Notes: generated by a model not told the origin, from the letters alone. DNA of 39,232 nt from Lachnoclostridium sp. An169 (GCF_002160525.1 NZ_NFKT01000038.1:1-39232), one strand, 5' to 3'; counted from the first letter of the stretch, positions 16,085 to 25,474 are shown. Translations and numbers: made by a program.

Positions 16085-18748
16085 ATGCCAGTTGATCAGA
16101 ATCTTGTCATATACACGAAGAAAATGAGCGCCCGCCCGGCACAGTATGCCCCATTCCCGGAGCATCTGAGCGGCGATATCCGGGCGTATCTGGATAGCCG
16201 GGGAATCCGGGGGCTCTACAGCCATCAGGCGGAGATGTTTGAGAGGGCACAGAGAGGAGAAAATGTAGTGATCACCACATCTACCGCCAGCGGAAAGACG
16301 TTGGGGTTCCTTCTGCCTGTTCTCCAGGCGGTACTGGAAAATCCGCTGACGAGGGCGGTTTTCATCTATCCCACAAAGGCACTGGCAAGCGACCAGTACC
16401 GGGCGCTCCTTCCGGTTCTGGAATATTTCGGCGGCGGCCGGATTGCGGCGGGAGTCTACGACGGGGATACGCCTCCGGCAGAGCGCAGCAGGATCCGCAG
16501 AAGCGCGAACATCATCCTGACAAATCCGGAGATGTTAAACGCGGCATTCCTTCCAAACCACAGCAGATACGGCTTTGATTTCATTTTCTCCAACCTGAAG
16601 TATGTTGTGATCGACGAGCTGCACAGCTACCGGGGCGCGTTCGGCGCCCATCTGGCGAATATTTTCCGGAGGATGAAGCGGGTCTGCAATTACTACCATT
16701 CCGCTCCCCGCTTCCTCTGCAGTTCCGCCACCATTGCCAACCCGGTGGAACTGGCGGAGAAGATCTGCGGAGAGAAGTTTACCCTTGCGGAGCAGGACGG
16801 TTCCCCCGCGCCGGAAAAGGAGTACTGTATCGTGCAGCCTCCGGAGATCCGGGGCTCTGATGACAGGGCCTATGGAAGAATCTCCGCCTCAGCCGTGGCG
16901 GCGGACCTGATTCCGCAGCTTGTGGAGGAGGACCATCATTTCATCGCTTTCGGCAGATCCCGGAGAAATGTGGAAGTCATCCTCAAGGAGGCTCGGGACA
17001 AACTGGACGCGGCGGGGTTCTTAAGCAGGGGCAGCAGCGAGAGGATCGCGGGCTACCGGGGCGGATATACGCCTTTGGAACGCCGGGAGATCGAGCGGAA
17101 GATGGCGGAGGGCGAACTGTCCGGTCTGGTATCCACCAATGCCCTGGAGCTGGGAATCGATATCGGAAGCCTGGATACCACGGTGCTTGTGGGCTATCCC
17201 GGCACCCGCGCATCCTTCTGGCAGCAGACCGGACGTGCCGGGCGCAGCGGGGAGAGGTGTGTGAACTATCTGATTCTGGAAAACCAGCCCTTTGACCAGT
17301 ACATTGCCATTGACCCGGAGTGGCTTTTCTCCAGAGAGAGCGAGAATGCCATCGTGGACCCGGACAATCTGCTCATTGAGCTCGCCCACATCCGTGCGGC
17401 AGCGGCGGAGATGCCTCTTACTCTGGATGATATCGCGCTGTTTCCGGATCTGGGCGAGGTCATTCCGGTGCTGTTAAACGCGGAGGAGGTCAGAAGCCAG
17501 TCCGGGCGTTTCTCCTGGGCGGGGCCTGCATTTCCGGCAGGGGATTATAACCTGCGGAATATGGACAAAACCCGCTTTAAACTGTTCTGCGGCGGCAGGG
17601 AGATCACGGAGATGGACGAGTCCCAGGCATATCATGAGCTCCATCCGGGCGCGGTCTACATGCATGACGGTGTGCTCTACGAAGTGCTCAGACTGGATCT
17701 GGTCAGCCGGACAGCGGAGGCGGAGCCGTTTTCGGGAAATTACTACACCGTGCCTGCGGGAAGGGAAGAGACGCGGATTATCCAGACCATCCGGGAGGAG
17801 GACTACAGGCGGACCCGGATTCATTTCGGGGATATCAATGTAAATGAAGTGATCACCATGTTCAGGAAACTGCAGTTCCACAACCATCAGAATCTGGGCT
17901 ATGTGGAGCTCGCCACACCCCTTCAGAAGGACTACGACACGGAGAGCACCTGGATGGAGATCCCGGAAAATGTAGTGAAAACCTACCGCAGCCTGCTTGT
18001 GCCGAATAAGAGCGGGGAACTTGTTCTGAACGACCATTTTGAGGGCATGGCATACGCTCTGAAAAATGCGGCGATGATGGTGACGATGACGGAGCGGGAC
18101 GATATCGATGCGGTGATCTCCAACAATGCGCTGATCCCGGATGAGAGTGCCGGGCAGAATGTTTCGCTCTATATCTATGACAAATATGAGGGCGGACTGG
18201 GTTATTCGGAAAAGATATACGATCTGGTTCCCCAGGTCATTGAACATGCGGTGCGGATGGTGAAGGGATGCCCCTGCGAGGACGGCTGTCCTGCCTGTGT
18301 GGGGGATTACTATCTGGACAAGAAGATGGTGCTGTGGGGACTGGAAAATCTTCTGGAAGAGACAAAAGCTCCGGATTACGCCCGCAAATACGTGGCCCAG
18401 GAACGCCCGGTGATTCACAAGGAATATTCCTTCTTCCGCCTCCCTGAGCAGTGGGAGAGCTTCTGCGAGAGCGTGATTGCTTCCGGGGAGAGCGGCGGCG
18501 CATTTTTAAAGACCGTGGAGCAGGCGGAGGTGGAAGGGCATACTCTGATCCTGACGGTGGAAAATGCCTTTTACGAACAGTGGATCATGGAACCGGACAA
18601 TCAGAAAGGTCTGGAAAATACCCTCCGCTATCACGCGGTCTGTCCGGCGGACATGCGGATCAAAGTGCGCGTGAGGGAAGACCGGGAAAAAGCAGAGCAG
18701 ATCCGGGGAAAACTGCGGCGCAGGTATGAGGGCAGGAATGATGATTGA
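16085..18748 (+). CDS. DEAD/DEAH-box helicase with Cys-rich C-terminal domain, MrfA/YprA-like
   Basis: 887 aa, superfamily 2 helicase. The N-terminus has a Q-motif-like YSHQAEMFERA, Walker A TTSTASGKT (about 63-71), YPTKALASDQ, ILTNPEMLN, VIDELHSYRG (about 175-184) and SSATIANP. The second RecA domain has FGRSRRNVE, STNALELGIDIGSLDTTVLVG and QQTGRAGRSG. The C-terminal region carries a four-cysteine cluster, C729, C731, C735 and C738 (CPCEDGCPAC), as in the DUF1998-type domain of B. subtilis MrfA, a helicase for mitomycin-type crosslink repair. Known MrfA is about 750 aa, so this is longer. The partner exonuclease MrfB is not present; the following gene overlaps its end. Confidence 0.87.
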   Translation: MPVDQNLVIYTKKMSARPAQYAPFPEHLSGDIRAYLDSRGIRGLYSHQAEMFERAQRGENVVITTSTASGKTLGFLLPVLQAVLENPLTRAVFIYPTKALASDQYRALLPVLEYFGGGRIAAGVYDGDTPPAERSRIRRSANIILTNPEMLNAAFLPNHSRYGFDFIFSNLKYVVIDELHSYRGAFGAHLANIFRRMKRVCNYYHSAPRFLCSSATIANPVELAEKICGEKFTLAEQDGSPAPEKEYCIVQPPEIRGSDDRAYGRISASAVAADLIPQLVEEDHHFIAFGRSRRNVEVILKEARDKLDAAGFLSRGSSERIAGYRGGYTPLERREIERKMAEGELSGLVSTNALELGIDIGSLDTTVLVGYPGTRASFWQQTGRAGRSGERCVNYLILENQPFDQYIAIDPEWLFSRESENAIVDPDNLLIELAHIRAAAAEMPLTLDDIALFPDLGEVIPVLLNAEEVRSQSGRFSWAGPAFPAGDYNLRNMDKTRFKLFCGGREITEMDESQAYHELHPGAVYMHDGVLYEVLRLDLVSRTAEAEPFSGNYYTVPAGREETRIIQTIREEDYRRTRIHFGDINVNEVITMFRKLQFHNHQNLGYVELATPLQKDYDTESTWMEIPENVVKTYRSLLVPNKSGELVLNDHFEGMAYALKNAAMMVTMTERDDIDAVISNNALIPDESAGQNVSLYIYDKYEGGLGYSEKIYDLVPQVIEHAVRMVKGCPCEDGCPACVGDYYLDKKMVLWGLENLLEETKAPDYARKYVAQERPVIHKEYSFFRLPEQWESFCESVIASGESGGAFLKTVEQAEVEGHTLILTVENAFYEQWIMEPDNQKGLENTLRYHAVCPADMRIKVRVREDREKAEQIRGKLRRRYEGRNDD

Positions 18749-20984
18749 AAATGAAGAGAAGATGACAGATTTTCAGAAGGAGTGGGAGCATCTGAACCCA
18801 TATCAGTGGGAGGCGGTTCTGGATGAAAGCCCCGCCTGCGTGGTCAACGCCTGCGTGGGCAGCGGAAAGACCACGGTGCTGACGGCAAAGATCCTGTACC
18901 TTCACGGGGAAAAGCAGATTCCGCTGGAGCACATGGCAGTGCTGACATTTACCAACAAAGCGGCAGGAGAGATCGCCGGACGCCTGTGCGCAAAGGAGCC
19001 GGAGCTTACAGCGGAAGAGCTGCGCGGGTTCGGCACGTTTCACAGCGTGGCGCTGCGGCTGTTAAAAGAGAGGCTGCCTGTGGAAGAAGCAGGGTGGACG
19101 AAGAATTTCACCGTTATGGATCCGGATGAAGAGACAGATCTGGCGCTGGATATCATCGCGGAAAACGGACTGAAGGTGAAATATAAGAACCGCCTGAAAA
19201 AACGCCTGGAGCAGGAATTCAGGTTTTATCTTGCGGGAAACGTGGAGAGCCGCTACAAGGATGATCTCTTCGCCCTTTATCCGCTGTTGGAGACAGAAAA
19301 GAAAAACCAGGATAAAATGACATTTTCCGATCTTCTCCGGGTGAGCATCCGGCTTCTGAGGGAACAGAAAGAGGCAGATGTGGAATACGGAGAGCGAGAG
19401 CAAGGGGAGAAAGGAGCGGTAATACCGGAGTGGATTATCGTGGATGAGGTGCAGGACAGCGACAGCCTGCAGATGGATTTTCTGGAAGCGCTGAAAGGCC
19501 CGGAGACGAAGCTGTTCGCCGTGGGGGACCCCAACCAGGTGATCTACAGTTGGAGGGGGACGGGCGACAATATGTTCTTTCTGCTCAAGCACCGGTTCGG
19601 GGCAAAAGAGATGTCCCTCCCGGTCAATTACCGTTCCAGCGGGGCGATTCTTGAGGCAGCCTGCCGTTTTCAGCAGTTCGGGAGCCGGATTGAGGGATGC
19701 CGCAGCGAAGGAACTCCTATCGTGGTGAAGAATCACTACGATCCCTTTCAGGAGGCGGAGTATCTGGCGGACGAAATACAGCGGATGCAGGAAGCGGGCG
19801 GTGAGGAAGGCGGAAAGGCGGATTACGGGGATATCGCCGTGCTCTACCGTCTCCAGAGCCAGGCGGAGATCCTGCAGAAGGTATTTGACCGGAAGAACAT
19901 TCCCTATGAACTGTCTGTAAAAAAGACGCTCAAAGAGATTCCCGTCCTGGACTGGCTTGTGAAAGTACTGCGGTTTTCCGTGAATCCCGCCGATGAACAG
20001 ACCGGGATTCATGTTCTGACAGATGCCCGGTTCGGCGAAAAATATACGAGGAAAAAGGCGCAGACGGTGCTCCGGGAAACGAAGAAGGAGGCGTCAGGTC
20101 TTTACCGCAGAATGGCAGAGTTTCAGGAGAAGTTTTCCGGGGCGCGGACAGATGCGGAAAACGGGGGCGTACCCGACGGGAACGCGCTGTTCCGGTATTT
20201 TGACCTGCAGACAGAGCTGCATCCCACTGCGGCGGATTATGAGGAAAATGCAGGACTGGCGGTGCGTTTTCTCGAAAGAGTGTGCAGAGCCTGCGGCGAT
20301 CCCGTCCCTGAATCGGGCACGGAACAAAGCCGGATGTCCTTTCCGGATGCGGTGCGGGAGTTTATTAACAGCTCCGCCCTGTACGGCATGAAGATGGATG
20401 CTGGGGAGGCGGAGCCGGAAGAATCCGCAGATACAGAGGCGGCAGAGCACATGAAGGTTACGGATTCCGGCAGGGTGAAGCTCATGACGCTGCACGCCTC
20501 CAAGGGGCTGGAGTTCGACAAAGTATTTCTCATCGGCATGAACCAGGGCTTAATCCCCCTGCGCTGCAAAAGTTTTGAGCAGGAAGAGGAGGAGCGGCGT
20601 CTGTTCTTCGTGGGGATCACGCGGGCGAAAAACAGGCTGGAACTTTCCTGGTATACCAACCCTGCGGAACCGGGCGTATCCCCGGAGTACAGCCGCTATC
20701 TGAAAATGATCCCCCGGAATCTGCTTGTATGGGAGAACGTAAGAAGCGAGGAAGAAAAAACAGCCAATCTGAAGCATCTTGCCCGGAAGGTGCAGATGAA
20801 CCGGGAGGAAAAGCAGCGCCAGGAGAAAGAAAAAACCCCTGTCCGGGTACGTCATCGGAAGTACGGGGAAGGGGTGCTTGTATCCGAGGATGAAATGATG
20901 ATCGAGGCGGAATTCCCGGGCTACGGCAGAAAGCAGTTCCTCAAAGCGTTCGGCGAGGTGGAGCGGATCGGAAATTCACAGTGA
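18738..20984 (+). CDS. UvrD/PcrA-like ATP-dependent DNA helicase
   Basis: About 748 aa. The start lies among ATGs at 18726, 18738 and 18741; 18738 is preferred because GAGGG lies just upstream. Helicase motifs run in order: LNPYQWEAVLD, Walker A ACVGSGKTT (about 38-46), LTFTNKAAGEIAGR, GFGTFHSV, IIVDEVQDSDSLQMDF, VGDPNQVIYSWRGT, NYRSSG, LMTLHASKGLEFDKVFL and RRLFFVGITRAKNRL. The C-terminus has the PcrA/UvrD-type VRHRKYGEGVLVSEDEMMIEAEF small domain. It overlaps the MrfA-like gene by 11 bp, so translation is probably coupled. It ends 8 bp from the convergent M18 peptidase. Confidence 0.92.
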   Translation: MMIENEEKMTDFQKEWEHLNPYQWEAVLDESPACVVNACVGSGKTTVLTAKILYLHGEKQIPLEHMAVLTFTNKAAGEIAGRLCAKEPELTAEELRGFGTFHSVALRLLKERLPVEEAGWTKNFTVMDPDEETDLALDIIAENGLKVKYKNRLKKRLEQEFRFYLAGNVESRYKDDLFALYPLLETEKKNQDKMTFSDLLRVSIRLLREQKEADVEYGEREQGEKGAVIPEWIIVDEVQDSDSLQMDFLEALKGPETKLFAVGDPNQVIYSWRGTGDNMFFLLKHRFGAKEMSLPVNYRSSGAILEAACRFQQFGSRIEGCRSEGTPIVVKNHYDPFQEAEYLADEIQRMQEAGGEEGGKADYGDIAVLYRLQSQAEILQKVFDRKNIPYELSVKKTLKEIPVLDWLVKVLRFSVNPADEQTGIHVLTDARFGEKYTRKKAQTVLRETKKEASGLYRRMAEFQEKFSGARTDAENGGVPDGNALFRYFDLQTELHPTAADYEENAGLAVRFLERVCRACGDPVPESGTEQSRMSFPDAVREFINSSALYGMKMDAGEAEPEESADTEAAEHMKVTDSGRVKLMTLHASKGLEFDKVFLIGMNQGLIPLRCKSFEQEEEERRLFFVGITRAKNRLELSWYTNPAEPGVSPEYSRYLKMIPRNLLVWENVRSEEEKTANLKHLARKVQMNREEKQRQEKEKTPVRVRHRKYGEGVLVSEDEMMIEAEFPGYGRKQFLKAFGEVERIGNSQ

Positions 20985-20992
20985 AAATCAGC

Positions 20993-22363
20993 CTATGAGA
21001 AAAACTCTTTTGCTGCCCGGATCAGGTATTCCGTGTCTTTTACGCCTGCCGTCTCATAAGGCGAGTGCATGGCAAGCTGGGGCAGGCCGATATCCGCAGT
21101 TTTCAGAGCCACCCGGGTGTTTGAAATGCTGCCGAGCGTGGAGCCGCCTGCCATGTCGGAGCGGTTCGCAAAAGTCTGTACGGGAACTTCCGCCCGGCTG
21201 CAGAGCTCCCGGAACATGGCTGCAGACACACCGTCGGTGCAGTATTTCTGGTTCGCATTGAACTTGAGCACGATTCCGCCGTTTAAGTAAGGGCGGTTGG
21301 AGGGATCGGACTTGTCCGTGTGGCTGGGGTGTACGGCGTGGGCGTTGTCCGCGGAGAGCATGAAACTGTCTGCAAGATGAATGAGGTAATCCTCCCTGCT
21401 GTACCCCAGGGCTTCGTGAATCCGGGTCAGCGTGTCGTACAGGAAAGTGGACGCTGCCCCCTGTTTCGTGGCGCTGCCCGTCTCTTCATTGTCAAAGACG
21501 CAGTGGAGCGCCAGATATTCCTGCTTTCGTCCGGAGAGGAATCCCTGCAGAGAGGCAAAGGCGCACTGCAGATCGTCCAGGCGCGGAGCGGAGATGAATT
21601 CTCCTGAGGCGCCCCACACACTGGCAGGCTGCCGGTTGTAAAGAAACAGATCATGGCCCAGAATGTCCTCCTTTTCCGCGCCTGCCGCATCGGCGACAGC
21701 CGTAAGAAAAGTGTCTTTTGCGGTAATGTTTCCATAGAGGGGGAGCATATCCTTCTGGAGATTGTATTTGTATCCGCTGTTTGCCTCCCGGTTCATATGG
21801 ATGGCAAGGCTTGGGATGAGGAGCAGATCCCGGTCGATGCAGACCAGTTTCTCGCAGACGGGCAGACTTCCGGAAGGCAGATCCCGGGAGGACAGATCAC
21901 GGGAAGACGCATCGCGGGAAGGCAGATCACAGGAAGACAGGGGCGCTTCCTGGCTGCGTTTTTTTACAATCACCCGGCCTGCGACAGAGAGGGGACGGTC
22001 CAGCCAGGGCGCGCAGAGCATGCCGCCGTAACCTTCCACGTTCAGCCGGACATACTGCTCTTCGGAGACCAGCTCGGGATTCTCCTTGATTTTAAAGGAA
22101 GGAGAATCACTGTGGGAGGCAATGATGCGGAAACCTTTTATCCCCTTTTCCGGTATGGCAAATGCGATCAGCGAGGAGCTGTTTCGGGTGACATAATATT
22201 TCCCGCCCGGCCGGAGCTGCCACTTCCGGTTCTCCTTTAATTCGGAAAATCCGTTCCCGGCAAGCTCCTCCGTCATGGAGCGGACGGCGTGGAAGCAGGA
22301 GGGGCTCCCTTCGAGAAAATGCATAAGGTCATTGACGGTTTTATCTGAGATATAATCTGACAT
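20993..22363 (-). CDS. M18 family metalloaminopeptidase
   Basis: 456 aa. The two-zinc M18 site is visible: HSDSP (His and Asp) near residue 84, DNEETGS with metal-binding and catalytic acids, PRLDDLQ, and the late MHSPYETAGVKD histidine. FHAVRSM near the N-terminus and GYGG...WLDRPLSVAGR are family blocks. These tetrahedral peptidases release N-terminal acidic or neutral residues in the cytoplasm. Between KKRSQEA and EKLVCIDRDL the protein has a Ser/Arg/Asp-rich low-complexity insertion made by a 15-bp tandem repeat. The gene has its own promoter at 22473-22445 and starts at ATG 22363 with GGAAGTG-like pairing upstream. Confidence 0.93.
   Translation of the reverse strand: MSDYISDKTVNDLMHFLEGSPSCFHAVRSMTEELAGNGFSELKENRKWQLRPGGKYYVTRNSSSLIAFAIPEKGIKGFRIIASHSDSPSFKIKENPELVSEEQYVRLNVEGYGGMLCAPWLDRPLSVAGRVIVKKRSQEAPLSSCDLPSRDASSRDLSSRDLPSGSLPVCEKLVCIDRDLLLIPSLAIHMNREANSGYKYNLQKDMLPLYGNITAKDTFLTAVADAAGAEKEDILGHDLFLYNRQPASVWGASGEFISAPRLDDLQCAFASLQGFLSGRKQEYLALHCVFDNEETGSATKQGAASTFLYDTLTRIHEALGYSREDYLIHLADSFMLSADNAHAVHPSHTDKSDPSNRPYLNGGIVLKFNANQKYCTDGVSAAMFRELCSRAEVPVQTFANRSDMAGGSTLGSISNTRVALKTADIGLPQLAMHSPYETAGVKDTEYLIRAAKEFFS
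21860..21934 (-). repeat. 15-bp tandem repeat inside the M18 peptidase gene
   Basis: Five imperfect 15-bp units starting at 21860, 21875, 21890, 21905 and 21920 (plus-strand pattern RGRCAGATCNCGGGA). In the gene they encode repeated S-R-D-L-P/S-type pentapeptides. The unit length is a multiple of three, so expansion or contraction stays in frame. Confidence 0.88.
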
Positions 22364-22444
22364 AATAGTAACACTTCCTTCTGTTTTAAGTTAGAATCAG
22401 GCGGGAAATAATCCCGGGGCGGGGCTTTCACCGTCTCTGGTATC

Positions 22445-22473
22445 ATACTATAATTGAGGAGAGAAAGTGTCAA
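22445..22473 (-). promoter_or_regulatory. SigA-type promoter of the M18 peptidase
   Basis: On the minus strand: exact TTGACA (22473-22468), 17-bp spacer, TAGTAT (22450-22445), about 82 bp upstream of the start. Confidence 0.6.
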
Positions 22474-22514
22474 GAAAAAGTGTGTATGGCGGATATAGAA
22501 AAGAGGTGTGAAAC

Positions 22515-23189
22515 ATGAGGATTTTAATTGCGGAGGATGAAAAGGATCTGAACAGGATTATCAGTTCACGGCTTCAGGCGGAGCAGTACAGTGTGGATTC
22601 CTGTTTTGACGGGGAGGAGGCGCTGGACTATCTGGCAAGCGCGGAATATGACGCGGTGGTGCTGGATATTATGATGCCGGTCATGGACGGGCTGACGGTG
22701 CTTAAGAAAATGAGGCAGAAAAATGACAGCACCCCGGTCATTATTCTGACGGCAAAGGACAGTATCGAGGACCGGGTGAAAGGGCTGGATGCGGGGGCAA
22801 ATGATTATCTGGTGAAGCCCTTTGCGTACGAGGAGCTTTCCGCGCGCATCCGCGTCCTGCTCCGGAAACCTGCCGAGACCCCAAAAACGTGCTATCAGGT
22901 GGGAGATCTCGAGGTTCACATGGACACCCATCAGGTCATCCGGGGCGGAAAGGAGATCAGGCTGTCGGGCAAGGAATTCGCCCTTCTGCGGTACATGGTC
23001 CAGAACGCGGGGATCGTGCTCTCCAGGGATAAACTGGAGCAGCACCTCTGGAACTTTGACTACGCAGGCGGGTCCAATGTGATCGACGTGTATATCCGGT
23101 ATCTGCGCAAGAAGATTGACGAGGGGCATGAGACAAAGCTGATCCATACGGTCCGGGGAGCGGGATATGTGCTGAAGGAAGAAAAATAA
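22515..23189 (+). CDS. OmpR-family response regulator
   Basis: 224 aa. Receiver domain: RILIAEDEKDL with the acidic pair, phospho-acceptor Asp51 in VVLDIMMPVMDG, the Thr in ILTAKDS and the Lys in YLVKPFAYEEL. From about residue 125 there is an OmpR/PhoB winged helix (YQVGDLEVHMDTHQV, LSGKEFALLRYM, SNVIDVYIRYLRKKID, TVRGAGYVL). The ATG at 22515 has AAGAGGTG upstream. It is 11 bp from its cognate histidine kinase and one gene from a PepSY lipoprotein, a set suggesting envelope-stress or antimicrobial-peptide sensing. Confidence 0.95.
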   Translation: MRILIAEDEKDLNRIISSRLQAEQYSVDSCFDGEEALDYLASAEYDAVVLDIMMPVMDGLTVLKKMRQKNDSTPVIILTAKDSIEDRVKGLDAGANDYLVKPFAYEELSARIRVLLRKPAETPKTCYQVGDLEVHMDTHQVIRGGKEIRLSGKEFALLRYMVQNAGIVLSRDKLEQHLWNFDYAGGSNVIDVYIRYLRKKIDEGHETKLIHTVRGAGYVLKEEK

Positions 23190-23200
23190 AGGGTGGATTT

Positions 23201-24640
23201 ATGAGAAGAATATCGCTGAAACTGAAGCTTACATTATTATATACATTTTTCATGATCCTGGTCACATGCGCGGCACTGGCGATCCTGTTCTCCTTAAGTA
23301 CCCGGGAGGTCCTCTCATCTACCCAGGCACAGTTGGAAAAAAGGGTGCAGGACAGCGCGGATAATATTACCATGCGGGACGGAGAGCTGCGCATTGATTC
23401 GGATTTCTACTCGGTGACCCGGGATGTGTACCTGTCCCTTTATGATGAAAATCTGTACTTCTTATATGGCAGAAAACCATATGGGTTCGATATACAGCCG
23501 GAGATCGAGGACGGTCAGCTTCGGACCATTCGGGACGGCAGCAGAGAGTGGTATGTCTATGACATGTCATTCCGGGTGTCGGAAGATTATACCGTATATA
23601 TCCGCGGAGTCACCTCCGTGACGGACGCGGAGGCGAGCTTTACCGTGACCATCCGTTTTGCCCTGATCCTTCTGCCGGGCATGGTTCTGGTGACAGCGTT
23701 TGTCGGATACCGTTTCACAAGGCGGACCCTCCTTCCGGTCAAGAAGATCACAAGGACGGTGCAGGAAATCCGCGCCGACGCAGATCTCTCAAGGCGGATC
23801 GGGCTGACGGAGCAGAAAGGCAGCGGGAAAAACCGAAACCGGGATGAAGTCTATGAACTTGCGGAGACATTTGATGAAATGCTGGACGAACTGGAGGAGG
23901 TTTTTCAGAGAGAAAAGCAGTTTACTTCCGATGTCTCCCACGAACTGCGCACTCCGGTCAGTGTGATCCTCGCCCAGTGCGGGGCGTGCCTGGAGGATGA
24001 GACGCTGTCCCCGCAGCAGAGAGAGCAGATTATGGTAATTGAAAAGAAAGCCGGGGATATGGCGGAAATGATCTCCCATCTTCTGTTCCTCTCCAGGGCA
24101 GACCAGGGCAGGCAGCCCCTTCACAAAGAATGGCTGAACCTGAGCGAACTGACCCAGATGGCGGCAGAAGAACAGCAGTTTCTTGCCGACGATGCGGGGA
24201 GAGGGCTTCAGATTCACTGCGAGATTCAGCCGGATATCCATGCCATGGCGGATGAGACTTTCTATATCCGGATGCTGGTAAACCTGATTTCCAACGCGGT
24301 CGCGTACAGCAATGAGAAAGGAAACATTTACGTCTCCTTAAGCAGCAGCGGCGGCTGGGTGAATGGTGCGGTGAAAGATGAAGGAATCGGCATTTCGGAA
24401 GAGGATCTTCCTCATATATGGGAGAGATTTTACCGGGCGGATGCGTCCAGGACAAACCGGGCGCAGGGCTCCCATTCCGGGCTCGGGCTGTCCATGGTGA
24501 AATGGATCGCGGAAGCCCACGGCGGCAGAGTGAGCGTCACAAGCGTGCCGGGAAAAGGCAGTACATTTACATTTTCCATGCCTGTCGGTGAAGAGGAAAA
24601 TATAAAAAATGAAAAAGATGAGAAAAATGAGAAATTCTAA
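23201..24640 (+). CDS. Membrane sensor histidine kinase
   Basis: 479 aa. Two transmembrane segments (about 9-31 and 148-169) bracket an extracytoplasmic sensor domain of about 115 residues. A HAMP domain follows (RRTLLPVKKITRTVQEIRADADLSRRI). The dimerisation helix has the phospho-acceptor His247 in DVSHELRTPVSV. ATPase motifs are NLISNAVAYSN (N box), DEGIGISEEDLPHIWERFYR (G1 and F boxes) and GLGLSMVKWI (G2). Partner of the response regulator immediately upstream. The signal is unknown. Confidence 0.95.
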   Translation: MRRISLKLKLTLLYTFFMILVTCAALAILFSLSTREVLSSTQAQLEKRVQDSADNITMRDGELRIDSDFYSVTRDVYLSLYDENLYFLYGRKPYGFDIQPEIEDGQLRTIRDGSREWYVYDMSFRVSEDYTVYIRGVTSVTDAEASFTVTIRFALILLPGMVLVTAFVGYRFTRRTLLPVKKITRTVQEIRADADLSRRIGLTEQKGSGKNRNRDEVYELAETFDEMLDELEEVFQREKQFTSDVSHELRTPVSVILAQCGACLEDETLSPQQREQIMVIEKKAGDMAEMISHLLFLSRADQGRQPLHKEWLNLSELTQMAAEEQQFLADDAGRGLQIHCEIQPDIHAMADETFYIRMLVNLISNAVAYSNEKGNIYVSLSSSGGWVNGAVKDEGIGISEEDLPHIWERFYRADASRTNRAQGSHSGLGLSMVKWIAEAHGGRVSVTSVPGKGSTFTFSMPVGEEENIKNEKDEKNEKF

Positions 24641-24727
24641 TCTTCTTTTAATCTTTGCCTTATATATTTATATCAACGAAAGGAACAAATAATAAATATA
24701 GAGACAAAATGAAGGGAGAAATGAAGT

Positions 24728-25471
24728 ATGAAGAAAAGAATTTTTGCAGTAGCAGCAGTATCGGCTATGGTGTTGGGAGCGTTTACCGGATGCGGAAACC
24801 GCGCGGATATCGGGCGCGACGCGGCCCTGGAAGTGGCGCTGAGCGATGCGGGAGTGAATGAATCAGATACCACAAGACTTACTGTTTCTGAAGACAGGGA
24901 CGACGGAAGAAAAACATACGATGTGAAATTCGATGCGGCAGGTAAGGAATACGACTACGAGATCCAGGCATCCGATGGAAAAATTTTAAGCTCGGATATC
25001 GAAAATATCGAAGGATATGTTCCGCAACTGTCCACCCAGGACAACAGCGCGGGAAATACGGCAGACAGCCAGAGCGGAGCGGACGCAGGACAGGGGGGCA
25101 CGGACGGCCAGAATAATACAGGAAGCCAGTCGAACTCAGGAAGCCAGGCGAATGCAGGAGATCAGGCGAGTGCGGGAAACCAGTCCAATACAGGAAGCGG
25201 AAATACCTCCGGACAGAATAACAGCGGTACGGTAAGCCAGGGGACACAGCAGGGAAATGGTGCCAATGTGGCAATCAGCCAGGACCAGGCGGTTCAGATC
25301 GCACTGGAGAGAGTGCCCGGGGCGACAGAGCAGAACATGAGGATCAAGCTTGATTATGATGACGGAAGATATGTATATGAAGGAGAGATCCGCTACAATT
25401 ACAGAGAGTACGACTTCGAGATCGATGCAAACAGCGGAACGATCTTGGAGTGGAGCGAGGAAAGGGATTAA
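24728..25471 (+). CDS. PepSY-domain lipoprotein
   Basis: 247 aa. A positively charged start, a hydrophobic stretch and a lipobox GAFTGC (Cys22) indicate a lipoprotein anchored outside the membrane. Two PepSY-type domains are seen: residues about 30-100 (GRDAALEVALSDAGV ... YDVKFDAAGKEYDYEIQASDGKILS) and about 175-247 (ISQDQAVQIALERVPG ... YVYEGEIRYNYREYDFEIDANSGTILEW). Between them lies an Asn/Gln/Ser/Gly-rich linker built from an 18-bp repeat. PepSY domains are thought to inhibit peptidases or sense peptides at the cell surface. The position after a two-component pair suggests it is a target or accessory sensor of that system. Confidence 0.88.
   Translation: MKKRIFAVAAVSAMVLGAFTGCGNRADIGRDAALEVALSDAGVNESDTTRLTVSEDRDDGRKTYDVKFDAAGKEYDYEIQASDGKILSSDIENIEGYVPQLSTQDNSAGNTADSQSGADAGQGGTDGQNNTGSQSNSGSQANAGDQASAGNQSNTGSGNTSGQNNSGTVSQGTQQGNGANVAISQDQAVQIALERVPGATEQNMRIKLDYDDGRYVYEGEIRYNYREYDFEIDANSGTILEWSEERD
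25120..25209 (+). repeat. 18-bp tandem repeat in the PepSY linker
   Basis: Units begin at 25120, 25138, 25156, 25174 and, degenerate, 25192. Each encodes a G-S/D/N-Q-A/S-N/S-A/T-like hexapeptide of a flexible linker. Confidence 0.85.
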
Positions 25472-25474
25472 TTG

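Noticed and set aside
18726..18737. ATG 18726 as the start of the second UvrD helicase
   Set aside because: No ribosome site precedes it; GAGGG falls just before 18738.
21860..21934. CRISPR or regulatory repeats on the plus strand
   Set aside because: The 15-bp units are contiguous, in frame with the M18 peptidase and encode a low-complexity loop.
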